Assembly: GCF_000340215.1 (NCBI RefSeq)
Contig: NW_006921537.1
Span: forward strand, 4,471,947 to 4,535,946
Reading direction: 5' to 3'
DNA: 64,000 bases
Origin: Pseudocercospora fijiensis CIRAD86
Taxonomy: Eukaryota > Ascomycota > Dothideomycetes > Mycosphaerellales > Mycosphaerellaceae
Each line of letters begins with the position of its first letter. Within the stretch, counting starts at the first letter, position 1. Made by a program: the position numbers and the translations under genes. Below are positions 1 through 11,130 of the stretch, piece after piece. Under the pieces are notes generated by a model. It was not told the origin of the DNA. It made no database searches and saw nothing but the letters and a program-made list of their open reading frames with translations.

Positions 1-1427
1 TAGTTAAGGAGGTATAGAGCAAAATTCGCCCTAGAAAAGTACTAGCTTATCTACTTTAGTAAGGCTAAATCAACCTACAATATAAAGCAATCAATTACTA
101 TCTAAGGCTTTAAAACCTAACTATTAGCAGAGCTTAGGGTACTAGGGATCTAGCTAGATCTAAAACTAAATTAGGGACTATAAGTAAAGAAGGTAAAGTA
201 GAGGGTAGATACTAATATACAATCTATTAATAGGCTTATAGCCTCTATATAGGGGGCTATATTCGAGAAAGCCAAAGTTATATACAAAGCAATTGTTAAG
301 CTAGTAATGCTATATAGAGTATAGATATAGACAGCCTAGGAGAAAACACTAAAGAGGATTAAGTAACTAGTTAGCAGGTCCTAAACCTAAAGCCTAAAGA
401 AAATCCTAGGAGTATACAAAACTATACTAATAAGGATAGTAGAAATAGAATCAGGGATCCTACTAGTTAAACAATACTTTAAGGGACTAAGATACTAATA
501 TATAGCAAAGATAATAGAATACCTAGCCTAATAGACTATCTAAAAGGCACTAGACAAGATAAAAGCCTAGTATATTAGGACTAGGAGGCGAGACAGACTA
601 CAAATAACTCCCTAGAAAGTTAAAGACCTAGAGCAATATAGAGTCTTAATAAGAGAAATGCTAAAGAAAGAGCTTTAGGGACTAAATATAAGGCTAAAGG
701 AAGACAAGCTAAAGGGAGAGAAACAAAGCCTAGTAGAATCAATTGCTAGACACTTATAGGAGCAGGAATAGAACAAAACACAAGTTAGACTAGGAACCCT
801 AAAGGTACTAATCAAATTTAGTTAATACAACTACTAGCTCTATAAGGACCTAAATAGGGCCGAGGTAAGCCTAGCTATCTAAATTAGATCTAAACATATT
901 AGACTTAGATCTTACCTATTTAGAAGAAACGTCCTAGGAATTAAAAGCAGAGCTTACTAATATAGCTACCAATCTTAGAACCCTAAGTATATACTACTAG
1001 TCTACCCTTAATAGTTAGAAGGTAGAAGCGATTAAAGACTAAAAGCAATAGAAAGGGAATACGATAAGCTAATCTAGAGCAAAGAAGACCTAAAGAGAAT
1101 AGTAAAGTAGATTATTAAATAGGGATTTATATAACAATTCGTACTAGTAAGGGAAACTAAGGAGTAGATAAGAAGGAGGGAAGAAGAGGGGGAAAGAAGG
1201 GTAGAGTAGTAGGCAAAATAGTTAGAGGGTAACAACTATAATACTAATATACCCTAGAGGAAGGAAAACAAGGAAACGAGGAAGATTAACACTTATAAAT
1301 AGGATAGGAGGGAGGTTTTTACTAACTAAGTTAGTTTCCTACCTAAAACAATACATAGAAACAGACCTATATAGGCCGAAAGGCACTACAATAGGCAAAT
1401 GAAATATCTATTATCTATCTATATATC
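1..1427 (+). mobile_element. LINE-1 copy A, Tad-like non-LTR retrotransposon, 3' part
   Basis: This is the end of ORF2 and the 3' UTR of a Tad-like LINE, entering from the left edge. It aligns base for base with 50455-51872 (plus) and with the reverse complement of 15473-16930. Reading TAG/TAA as former Gln or Trp codons gives the typical post-RT region, beginning around the motif RAKFALEKYQLIYFSKAKS, with many Lys/Arg/Gln. The element ends in a short TATC-type repeat (about 1405-1427) rather than poly(A), as do the other two copies. Stops fall at RIP-type CpA to TpA sites, so it is inactive. The exact 3' end is uncertain by a few bases because the tail runs into TA-rich flank. Confidence 0.85.
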
Positions 1428-4114
1428 TAGTACCTAAAGATACTATACTAGATAGTAGTAGTTCTCGTCGATCTCTCGGCGCCTTCGACTATCTCGGCTA
1501 CTTATACTTTAGTCGTCTAAATACTAATCCTAAGGGTTAGGATAATCCCTTCGATATTAATAATAACTCGGATTACGACCTAGTACTACGATCTCGCGAC
1601 TAACTAGACCCTCCGGGCTATCCTCGATTTAACCGCGACTTTAACGATAATAATAACTATACTAGATATAGTAAGCGCGAGAAGTATCTAGATCTAGAGA
1701 AATACGATAGAGACTATAAGAAGCTAAAAGCCTTTCCTTACTAAGCTTACGATTAAGTTAATAATTAATAATAATCGCTTTCTAATACTATAAGACTAGC
1801 TAATATATACGTATAGCCGTACTATTAGTAAAGCCCGCTCGATAGTCTAGCTATACGTCTATTGCGATAAATAGGGCGTAATCGTAGATTTCGACGACCT
1901 CGATAACTTCTATAACCTATTAATAGATACCTTCGGCGATCCTAATAAAGTCGCTACTACTAGTTATAAGCTAGACAACCTAAAGTAGAAGAATAAGGAG
2001 TTTGCTTACTACCTTATAGAGTTTAATCGACTTAACGCCCTACTCGGATATAAAGGCCGAGCTTAAGTTAACGCTCTTAAGCGTAGCTTATCTTCCGAAT
2101 TAAAGGTAGCGCTTAGTAATATATATAATAAGCCTACTAACTTCTTAGTATTATATCGCCGACTAACTATTATCGATAATCGACTTTACTAGTATCGTAT
2201 AGAAAGCAACCGTAATAATACTAAGCTAGGATTAAGTAATACTACTAACTAAGGCTCGAATACTAACCGTAGTAGTAATAACGCTAGCGGCCCTAATAAT
2301 TAGTATACCCCGTAGGGATATATAGCTCTACGTAATAACTAAGGATAATTAATCTCGGCGAATAATAATTATAATAATAACGCCGGTAATACCGCGACTA
2401 CGACTATAACTACCCGCGATCTAGACGCTATAGACCTCTCCGCTACTTAGGGTTAGGGTTAGGGTTAGGGTAATCGCCGCTATATAATAATCGAAGAGAG
2501 AGATCGCCGCCGCCGCAAGGGCTTATACCGCTTCTATAGTAGTAACTATATCTACTCCGATACTATCTATCTAGAGCTTATCCGCCGCGCTTAAGGCCGT
2601 AGTAATCGTCTAAATATTAATATCTCTGCCTTTAGTACCGCCGCCGCCGCTCCGACCGATCTATCTCCTACCGATAATAAAGGCACTTATAGTAGCGATA
2701 AGGAGGGAAAAGTATAGCTCTTAAAGAAAGTCGCGTTTAAGAGCCTATACTAATAGAGTTACCTATACCGTTATTTCTAAAGAACCTATACTATAATTAT
2801 AGAAAGAAATATCGATACTAGAGAGATTTATAGATTAGTTCGTTAGTATTATTAGGAAGTATTATACCTAAGGGCGATAATTTATATCTCGTCTTATATT
2901 ATACTTTAACGGCTTATAACAAACCTTAGTCTAGTATATTAGACGTAGGGTAGGATATCGAATATTAGTTATTAGTAATAGTTAATTACGGTTATACCGA
3001 TTTATCTTTTATTAACTTATATTACGCGTACTAATACTAGCTCCCTATCTATAACCTAAAGGAGCCTCGTAGATTAACTGCCTTCGATAGCAGTTTCGTA
3101 GTAGACGTTACTTAGTATACTAGAGCGACCGTTAATATTAATAGCTATATCGAATATAGGGCCTTCTACCTTACTACCCTAGGATACTATCCTATTGTTC
3201 TCGGCCGCCTATAGCTTAATAAATATAACCCTCGTATCGACTAGAAGCTTAACCGAGTTTAGTTCGACTCTAACTATTATAAAGAATACTATAACGACTT
3301 ATATACTATCGTCCGTACCTATAGCTTATCTAATCGCAAAGATATAATATACTAGCTCGCGCCGAGCTTATAGCAATATAATACTACTAATAGTAGCAAC
3401 TAGCTTATAACCTATTAGACGATACCGATACGGTAAAAGTTACCGACTTAATACGAAAGTATTATATATAGCGCGACTATCCGACGCGCTAATTAGTATT
3501 AACCTAGTTCTTATCTCCGCCTATACCTCTACCGTATCTATCGACGCGACTAGCGCTAAAACGTTTTTTACTACCGCTTATCTATATCGCTAGTATAACT
3601 ATAGCTTCTATAAGCGCGTAGATCTTTAACAAGTAAACAAAGAAAGAGGATTTATTTATATTCGCCGTATTACTACGGGATATAGAGAAAGAAAAAGCTA
3701 AGAAGAAGTATATTAATCCTACTAATAAAGTCCCTTAGTACTACTACGGTAGGTTAATATTATTCTTATAGGAAGATACGAAGAAGCTACCGCTATATCG
3801 ACCTAGGTAAAACTACTGTATCGATATTATTAAAGGTAAGGAAACTACGTACGGCCTACTCTATAGTATATCGTACGAAGAATTAGAAGTCCTATATAAC
3901 TATCTAAAAGACAACCTCGATAAAGGCTTTATCTAAGTATCTACCTCGTAATACTTATCGCTAGTACTATTTATTAAGAAGCCTAGCGAGGGTCTACGGT
4001 TCTACGTAGACTATCGTAAACTTAACGAAATTACTATAAAGAATAGATATCCGATTCCTCTTATCTAGGAGATACTCGATCGGTTAAGTAAGGTAGTAGT
4101 ATATACTAAGCTTA
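1428..4114 (+). mobile_element. Gypsy-2: Ty3/Gypsy gag-pol remnant, truncated in RT
   Basis: This is a RIP-degraded Ty3/Gypsy retrotransposon in plus orientation. Around 1930-2260 the frame gives a gag capsid-like segment (EFAYYLIEFNRLNALLGYKG, then LKRSLSSELKVAL). About 2520-2590 is a degraded CCHC knuckle with Cys codons turned to Tyr. Around 3150-3300 is the protease/linker region (LGYYPIVLGRLQLNKYNPRI). From about 3720 the RT fingers/palm appear ([39 protein letters not shown]). Homology stops at about 4114, just where the KLD motif of RT would begin, because LINE-2 starts there. I see no LTRs and no continuation of this pol beyond 30.2 kb, so it is a fragment. Confidence 0.8.
2447..2473 (+). 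repeat. Four TTAGGG-like units inside Gypsy-2 gag
   Basis: Four tandem TTAGGG units. They lie in the gag frame as TAG GGT codons between readable gag sequence on both sides. This is what RIP would make from CAG GGT (Gln-Gly) repeats. I therefore read it as a degraded coding repeat and not as a telomere remnant. Confidence 0.75.
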
Positions 4115-6547
4115 ATAACCTGCTTCTCTTACTAGGTTAGCTTTAGCCTTCTCCTTCCTCGGCCCCCTCCTCTACTCCCCTCCCCTTATCCTAAAACTAT
4201 ACTAGTATCTCCTCCTTTGCTAGTAAGAACTAGTCGAGTACCCCTTCCTATATTAGCTACCTTACTATTACTAAGAGTCCTTTCTTTATAGTAGTAAGAG
4301 TATTGTAGTTACTTGTTTCTACCTTTCTATATATCTCCTACCTATCCTTTCTTAAAAGGTAGAAGATAGTAATATATTTTAGTAACTAGGTTCTCTAGCT
4401 ATACTCGTATTATAGGGTAATCCCTAGGACTCTCCTCTTTATAAGTTATTATCTTAGGCTAATATATTATATCCTAATTTTTATTACTATTAAGGTAACT
4501 AGTCTTAACTATTCTAAGTAGAGATAGGTTACTATCTCCTAGTATCCTATCTACTAGCTATTAGTCTACGTTAACCCTATTATAGGGCCTCTTTTCTTAC
4601 CCTCTCCTTCTCCTATCTTTCTACCTAAGCCTTCCTACTCTACTATATCTTTCCTAAGTAGAGTAGGGCTATACTTTCCTACGCCTCTACTTCTTAGTTA
4701 ACTAACTCGATAACCTATTCTTAGGTTATAGTTCTCCTTTTTAGGTTTTGTCTTTTAGGGCTCTTAATTCTATCCTCTTTTTCTCTATACCTTTTCTTTA
4801 TATACTATTATATAGAGAGTGTGTCTCTCTTTACTACTAAGAGCCTTACTATATCCTAGGTATAGAGAGTAATAGGGGGGCGGGGTATTAGCTTCCTTCT
4901 AGAGGACCGCTTTAGGTATCCTCTTATAAGCTCCTAGGATATATCTTAGCCTAGTGTTTTATACTTTCTTAAGGGGCTTCTAGAGGTGCTTCTAGTATCC
5001 CCGGATTCCTTTTAGTACTACCTAGATTTAGTAACTATACATTAGGGCTAGTCTAACTATTATACTATATAGGCACTTTGCTCTCTAGAAGCTAGTACCC
5101 TATATTAACTTATATAGTCGTTAGAGGGACTATAAATTAGCGAGGCCCCTCTCCTAGGCCTTTCTAGTATATAGTCCCTATTTAAGCTTACTATCTAGCT
5201 AGACCCCTAGGACTCTAATATCTAGTTTTAGGTATACTTAGTATTCTAGGATCTAGATAGTAGCCTATAGGTTGCATTTCCTCCTACTCCTTATAAAGTA
5301 GATAAGTTAGTACTTCTAGGGGGTAAATACTACTCTACCCCTCCTCGCCTACTCTATATACTCTTCGTAGGCCTCCTTAAGTCTCCTATACTTTTATTCT
5401 ATAGACTTGCTATATATAATTATATTAGTATTATCTATAAATCCTATTACTATTATCTAAGGGCCTTCTAGTTTAGGGAGGAGTATAGAGGTAAACTAGA
5501 GCAATAGTATAGGTAAGAGGATAGAGCCCTAGGGGATACCTATCTCTTATAGTCTTTCTCTATCTATAATTTATCCTATCTTAAGCTTTATCTTCCTATC
5601 CTAGAGGAAGGACTATATAAAGAAGCAGATTTCTTCTAGGAATCCCTTTTATTTAATATTATAGAGGAGTCTCTAGTATAATATATTATTAAAGGATCCT
5701 AAGACATCTAGGTAGAGTATTAATACTATATATAGGTATACGATTTGTCTATTTCCTAGGCTGTTTTTATCATTTCTATAGCTAGCTCTAGGGCTAAGAT
5801 TGTAGACCTTTTTAGCCTAGCTCCTATATATAATTTAGGTAAGAGCCCCTTCTCCTCTACCTACTTTAAATTACCTCTACTACTATTGCCTTAAGGGTTT
5901 TAGCTAGGGTATTAAGTAGGGCAATTAGCCTATAGAAACTAGGCTTTACGTAGTCTAGCTTCTATAGTTTCGTAAGAACTACTATAATAGACTTCTTTAA
6001 TACCTTTAGGTAGTAGCTAAGTTAGATATATACTATAAATAGTAGTACTAGGTATAGGGTTAAGATCTGCCTATATTCCTTATTAACCCTATTAGTAATC
6101 TAGTCTAGTCCTCGGGCTAAGTTAGGTACTCTTTTCTTAAGAATTTAGGTAATCTTTTCTAGAGAGACTAAGATATCTATTTAGATCCTCTCTTAGGGTA
6201 ATAGTTCCTCTAGGATATCTAGTAGGTTAGCCTCCGTTAGCCTAGGAAAGAAGCGCTTAGCTTATGTATCTACTTTGCCTTCGTTATAGTATATATATCC
6301 TCCTTCTATCTACTAGAGAAATAGGAATTAGGGAGGGCTTATTTTTTCTCCCTTCCTCTCCTTTACTTAGCGAGCTAGCTTCTGTATCTTAGGGTACTAT
6401 TCTATAGCCTCCCTTACTACTCTTCTCTATACTAGGTTAGTATCTTTTCAAATCCGTTTGCCCTTAGTATATATAACTACTAGGTACGCCCTACGGTTCT
6501 CTTCTATTCTATACTTTGTCTATACTCTCCTAAGATAGCGTATATAG
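4115..6547 (-). mobile_element. LINE-2, 3' half (RT and downstream)
   Basis: This is a second Tad/I-like LINE family, minus strand, distinct from LINE-1. On the minus strand the RT shows GIP*GSILLPILLL near 5530-5560, followed by GFIDNTN near 5421-5450, the RT catalytic loop with its second Asp changed to Asn. Below about 5.2 kb lies the degraded post-RT part. The 5' half (ORF1 and endonuclease) is on the other side of Gypsy-1 at 27738-30195, so this half was separated by that insertion. No clear 3' tail is visible at 4115-4125. Inactive through RIP. Confidence 0.75.
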
Positions 6548-6552
6548 CTAAC
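6548..6552. repeat. Target-site duplication of Gypsy-1, left copy
   Basis: CTAAC directly before the left LTR of Gypsy-1. The same five bases follow the right LTR at 27733-27737. A 5-bp duplication is the normal mark of Ty3/Gypsy integration, and here it shows that Gypsy-1 entered LINE-2. Confidence 0.75.
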
Positions 6553-6742
6553 TATAAAAGGGCATCGTAATATAAAAGGCATATAACCGGCTAAGTAAAG
6601 CTAGGGTCTTAATGCCTTAGGCAGGGCTTAGCGCTTTGCGTTAGCCTAACTTCCTAACCTTCCTCTTCCTCCTTTATAGACCTTATCGAATACTATACGC
6701 TTTTAACTATACTATCTACCTGCCTACCTAACCTATATTATA
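6553..6742 (+). repeat. Gypsy-1 left LTR
   Basis: A 190-bp LTR nearly identical to 27547-27732 and related to 60265-60450 (minus) and 61237-61409 (plus). It contains a TATA-like TATAAAAGG about 120 bases before the predicted transcript start (ATCGAATACTA at 6685-6695). It begins TATA and ends TTATA, consistent with RIP-altered TG...CA termini. The region from 6685 to the end would be R/U5. Confidence 0.85.
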
Positions 6743-6753
6743 TAGTATTCGAT
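6743..6753 (+). promoter_or_regulatory. Gypsy-1 self-priming primer binding site
   Basis: TAGTATTCGAT begins on the first base after the LTR. It is an exact 11-base reverse complement of ATCGAATACTA at 6685-6695 inside the LTR. Tf1/sushi-type Ty3/Gypsy elements prime reverse transcription by folding the first 11 bases of their own mRNA onto such a site, so this arrangement indicates self-priming instead of tRNA priming. The related LTR at 61.3 kb has the same pair (61350-61360 with 61410-61420) with one RIP-type mismatch. Confidence 0.7.
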
Positions 6754-9700
6754 CTACCCTTCTAGATAGTTAATTACTTTAAGAATACGGCTTAAAATTC
6801 GCACTAAACCTAGCCTCCTACTTAGACAAGACCTATATACTAAGAGACTACTACGTACTAATTACTAATACAGGCCTTCTATACGGCCTTTTTAGCTAAG
6901 TTAATCGATTATAGACTAAGATAGATAACTATAATAATATTACAAACGAGGCCTTTATTATAGGCTAATAGGATAGCTACCTACTATTTAGACTACCTAA
7001 CCTCGGTCCTTTAAGGACCTGTTTACGTAGTAAACTCTAGGCCCTTATACGAGAGAAGAAAGTCCGTAAAGACTTCGCGGCCCTCTAACGCCTTATAGCT
7101 AGACTTAGTACGCCTATAGTAGAAGAACTAGTCCTAAGAAAGGATACTAAACCTAAGGACTCTACTATATTTAATAGCTCTAGTAGGAAGTAGTATAATA
7201 ACTATATCCGTAACTATAAACCTAACTAGCGCAATATACTAAAAGCGCTATTAACTAAATACGCCTTAGTCGTCTACGCTATATAGTATATCGATAGCAA
7301 CCCTAATAGAACCTAGGATAACTACGTTTATTTCCTTAGAGACCTATCTAAAATCGACTAGCAAAGCTATAAGGATACTATACTAAACACGCTTAGCAAC
7401 CCCTATTTAAGACAATAGCGTACTTAGGAACAATTCCTCTACGCTAAGTAGAAACCCGCTAAGACTGCTCGAGCCTTCTAAACCCGACTAAGGGCTATTA
7501 AAGACGACCTACTACCTAATAATAATTTAATATAGATTATAGAAGTACGACCTAAATTTAGGTAGGAACTTACCCTTAAATTAGACCGCCGCCGTATATT
7601 TAAATAATACTATAGTCGTATTAAATTTATAGTCGAGGTTAACCTAGCCGTATAGGCTATATAGGCCTAGAAGCGACTAGAATCGAAGATCCGGCCTAGT
7701 AATAACAACCGTAGTAACCGTAGAAGAGTTAGTTACTAGGGTAGAACTAATAAGCCCGAGAAGGATAATAATAATAATAACGACCCCTAGCGAGGCCGTA
7801 GTAACTACCGGCCTAGGTTATATCGAGGGGGCAATACCTAGCGTAGTAGGGGCCCCGGAAGAGGTAGATTCTCCTACTAACAAACTAAGCGGTCTCTATC
7901 TAGCAGGCTAGCAGCGCTCTACTAACCGGCCTTAAGTGCTTTAATTGTAATAGTACTAGCTACTTACTTAGGGTATACGATAAGCCGAAGGATTAGGCTC
8001 GGATTAGGCGTACTACCACTAACTATAGAAGGAAGCTTATAGTAGCGAATGCTATAATAACTAACTTTCCTAATCGCTCGAAAAAAGAATAAGCGCTATA
8101 CTAACTATTAGCCTAGTACGGCGTAAGACTATTAATATATAGCTAGCAATTACGCTAGACTATCTTATTAGCGATATATACGATAGCAATTATAAGACTA
8201 CGGTTAAATTAGATCCGGGAAATTTAGTTAGTACTTTTATTAACTACCGTACTACTAAGTACCTAGATCTAAAGCAACTACCCCGAGCTAATATACTAAT
8301 CCTTGCTTAGTTTTATTAGACTAGATACGAGACCTATAGAGTATACTATATAAATATAGTCTTAAAGGATAATATTAGCAACGAGAGGGTTCTAGATTTT
8401 ACTACCTATACTATCGATATAGACAATCTCTACTACGGAGCTACTATTGTGCTTAGTAGTCCTATAAAAAAGCACTAGACTATAAAAAGGGACCTCTGCA
8501 GCCAGTAATAGCGTTTTAGAATAGCTAGAAAGGAGGACATTAGCTATATTAATCCTAGTAAATGCCCTAATAATGCTAGGGTCCTATTTATTAGCAATCT
8601 TATAGCTACTAACCTAACTGCCGACCTTCTTAAAGAAGAGCTACCTAATAGTATAGAGCCTATCTAACTCGAGCGTATGCCCCTACTAATCCGAGAAACC
8701 TATACTAACGTGCCTAAGCACTATCTAGCCGCTATACTTCCGCTACTAAACGAGACAGAGTATAAGATTAAAGTAGTAGAGAGTAGGGAGGTTCCTTTTA
8801 GCCCGCTATATAGTCTTAGTAAGAGAGAGCTAGCTATCCTTTATAAACACCTAGATAAGAACCTTACTAATAGGCGGATAAGATATAGTAACAGTCCTAC
8901 TAGTATACTAATCCTATTTATTCTAAAGAAGGATAGTATCCTACGTCTATATATTAATTGTCGTAGACTAAATACTACTACTATTAGGGACCGCTATCTA
9001 CTCCCGCTTATTAATAATATACTAGACCCCCTATTAGGTGCCTACTTCTATACTACGCTAGATTTGAAGGATATATACTATAGTATCTGTATCCGTAAGG
9101 GTAACGAATAGAAGACTACATTCTATACCCGCTATAGACATTTTAAATACTTAGTAATGCCTTTTAGGCTAGCTAATGCCCCTACGACGTTCTAATCCTA
9201 TATTAATAGGGCTTTGTCTAGCCTACTAGACTTCCTATGTGTCGTATATCTTAATAATATACTAATCTACACTTATTTACCTAATATAGCTAACTGTTAG
9301 GCTGCTATTAGGAAGGTCCTTAACCGCCTACGAGCCTATAGCCTATATTACAAACCTTCTAAATGCACCTTCGCTACTAAGGAGGTACCCTTCTTAGGCT
9401 TCTTAGTCTCTATTAGAGGCGTTAAGGCTAGTCCTAATCGTATTAAGACTGTTCCTAGATAGCCTATACTAATAACGCTTAAGGAACTCTAATCGTTTCT
9501 TAGTTTCACTAACTTCTACCGTCGGTTTATTAAGGGCTATTTACGCTATATAGCACCGCTAACTAAGCTTACTAAAACTAAGAACAATCCTTTAAGGGAG
9601 CTTAGATAGAGTAATAGAGTATAAGCCGCTTTTAACGGTTAAAATAACCGGTTTACTACTATACCTCTACTATACTATTTTAACCTAATAAAGCTACTAA

Positions 9701-10773
9701 AAATTAAGACTAACGCTTTATAGTATGCTATATCCGCTATCCTATTATAATAGAGTAGTAGCAACGATAGCTGCTAGTATCCGATTGCCTTCTTCTCGAG
9801 GAAGATAATTAATATAGAACGCCGATATAAGACGTACGAGTAAGAGCTATTAGTAATCGTAGAAACCTTTAAGCATTAGCGGCACTATCTTAACGATATA
9901 TAGCAAGCTATTTAGGTCTATACGGACTATAATAACCTTAATAGGATTACTAAGGTTAGTAGGGTTATAGGTCGATAGGCTAGATAGTCCGTCTACCTCG
10001 CTAGGTTCGATTTCGATATTCTATATTAGCTAGGTATAAGTAACCCTACTAATAGTCCCTCGAGACGACCTAATTACAATAGCGAAACCTAGTCTATTAA
10101 TTTATTGTTTCCTACCCTATAATATAAGATTGCTTTAGACATTGCTATATAGTAGTAGTAGGATAAGCGGACCTCCGGAAACCGCGATAGTATATAATAT
10201 AAGGGTCTTCCTACTATATTAATAGTGCGCGTAAAGAAGAAATACGCTAATATAGACTATAGGGATCCTATAATTAACGTCGCTATTTATAGCAATAGCA
10301 ACAATAGTACTAGTATAGTTAATCCGGCTACTAGTGCTTCTAGATATATAGTGTACGTACTACGCAAGATAGCGAGAGTGCTATTAAGCGACCTTAAATA
10401 AGGTAAGGGTTAATACTTTATAAGTAAGCTACTACGTACTTAGTAGCGGGACGCCTTTGCTATTGCCCGCCTTGCCCGGCTTATAAGTAGACGCGAGACT
10501 CGATCTAGTAAGAGTAAGAACAACTAGTTAGTTAATAGTGCTAGGTACCTGCGCTATAAGGGCCGCTTATATATAGCCGCTAAGCAATCGATAAGATAGG
10601 CAATTCTTAACTAATACTATAGATTCGCTACGTCTACCCTTAACTTTATTTTAGGTCTTCCTACCGCTAAGAGGCGTAGTAGTAAGGACGTACCTAATAC
10701 TATTCTAGTCGTCGTAGACTGCTTTACTAAGAGCGCCCGATATATTCCTACTAGAAAGGATTAGTTACTAGTT
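6754..10773 (+). mobile_element. Gypsy-1 internal region, left part (gag, PR, RT, RNase H, start of IN)
   Basis: This is a chromovirus-type Ty3/Gypsy coding region, RIP-degraded. Gag lies at about 7000-7950 and ends in a CCHC knuckle near 7930-7990 (LKCFNCNSTS...) whose His and last Cys codons have become Tyr. RT runs from about 8640: the longest uninterrupted frame (8677-9111) holds LPLINNILD and FYTTLDLKDIYY. The catalytic loop near 9241-9270 reads YLNN instead of Y-x-DD. RNase H and tether follow (PIAFFSRKI, near 9780-9810). The integrase begins near 10680 (VVDCFTKSARYIPTRKD) and is cut at 10773 by the TRIM-like insertion. It resumes in frame at 24814. Confidence 0.85.
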
Positions 10774-10779
10774 AACTTA
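10774..10779. repeat. Target duplication of the TRIM-like element, left copy
   Basis: AACTTA here and AACCTA at 24814-24819 flank the TRIM-like element. They differ by one C/T, as RIP would give. Deleting everything between them and one copy restores the continuity of the Gypsy-1 integrase frame (…VNL then VEAL…). Confidence 0.6.
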
Positions 10780-10936
10780 TATCAAACCGCTATACTAGCG
10801 CGCCCGTTTACTATTATTATACGGCGATAAAAGATCGGAAGTATCCGCGCTTACTTAGCGTAGATCTCGGGCGCACTTATAGGCTACAAAGGTCGGCTAC
10901 GTGCTTAGCGCTAAGCCTCCTTAGCTTCCGCCTTAT
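10780..10936 (+). repeat. TRIM-like element, left terminal direct repeat
   Basis: A 157-bp sequence repeated in the same orientation at 24658-24813 (e.g. GATCGGAAGTATCCGCGCTT, TAGCTTCCGCCTTAT). Copies differ by a few C/T and G/A changes and one small indel. They bracket only about 380 bp of own internal DNA once the Copia element is removed. That size suggests a terminal-repeat retrotransposon in miniature (TRIM), but no primer binding site or polypurine tract is clear. Confidence 0.6.
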
Positions 10937-10938
10937 GC

Positions 10939-10943
10939 GCTTC
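10939..10943. repeat. Copia target-site duplication, left copy
   Basis: GCTTC just before the left Copia LTR; the same bases follow the right LTR at 24282-24286. Five bases is the normal duplication for Ty1/Copia integration. Confidence 0.75.
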
Positions 10944-11115
10944 TATAACGCGTTAGCTTAGTTATATAACTATTATATAACTTCTTAGTAGGAGAGGGGA
11001 TTTTTCTACTATAGAATAGACTATAGAATATATAGAATAGAGGCAATTAGCGAAGCTATATTAAACCGCTATTAAGGCAGTATTACGTAAGTAATCCACT
11101 GTGCTATACGTAATA
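10944..11115 (+). repeat. Copia left LTR
   Basis: A 172-bp LTR matching 24111-24281 with few differences. It starts TATAACG (RIP-altered TG terminus) and ends AATA/TTATA. It lies only 7 bases inside the TRIM-like left repeat. Confidence 0.8.
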
Positions 11116-11130
11116 GTTATAAGCCCGGTA
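11116..11130 (+). promoter_or_regulatory. Copia primer binding site (half-tRNA initiator-Met type)
   Basis: GTTATAAGCCC follows the LTR directly. With one G to A change it is the complement of the anticodon stem-loop of eukaryotic initiator tRNA-Met (GGGCUCAUAACCC). Priming by such a half tRNA is established for Drosophila copia and several fungal Ty1/Copia elements. The match is read by eye. Confidence 0.6.

Noticed and set aside
2447..2473. True telomere or chromosome-end fusion
   Set aside because: The repeats are in the gag frame with gag coding on both sides, so RIP of Gln-Gly codons is simpler.
8677..9111. Open frame of 144 codons as an independent gene
   Set aside because: It is the RT segment of Gypsy-1 that happens to lack RIP stops; the homology continues on both sides past the stops.
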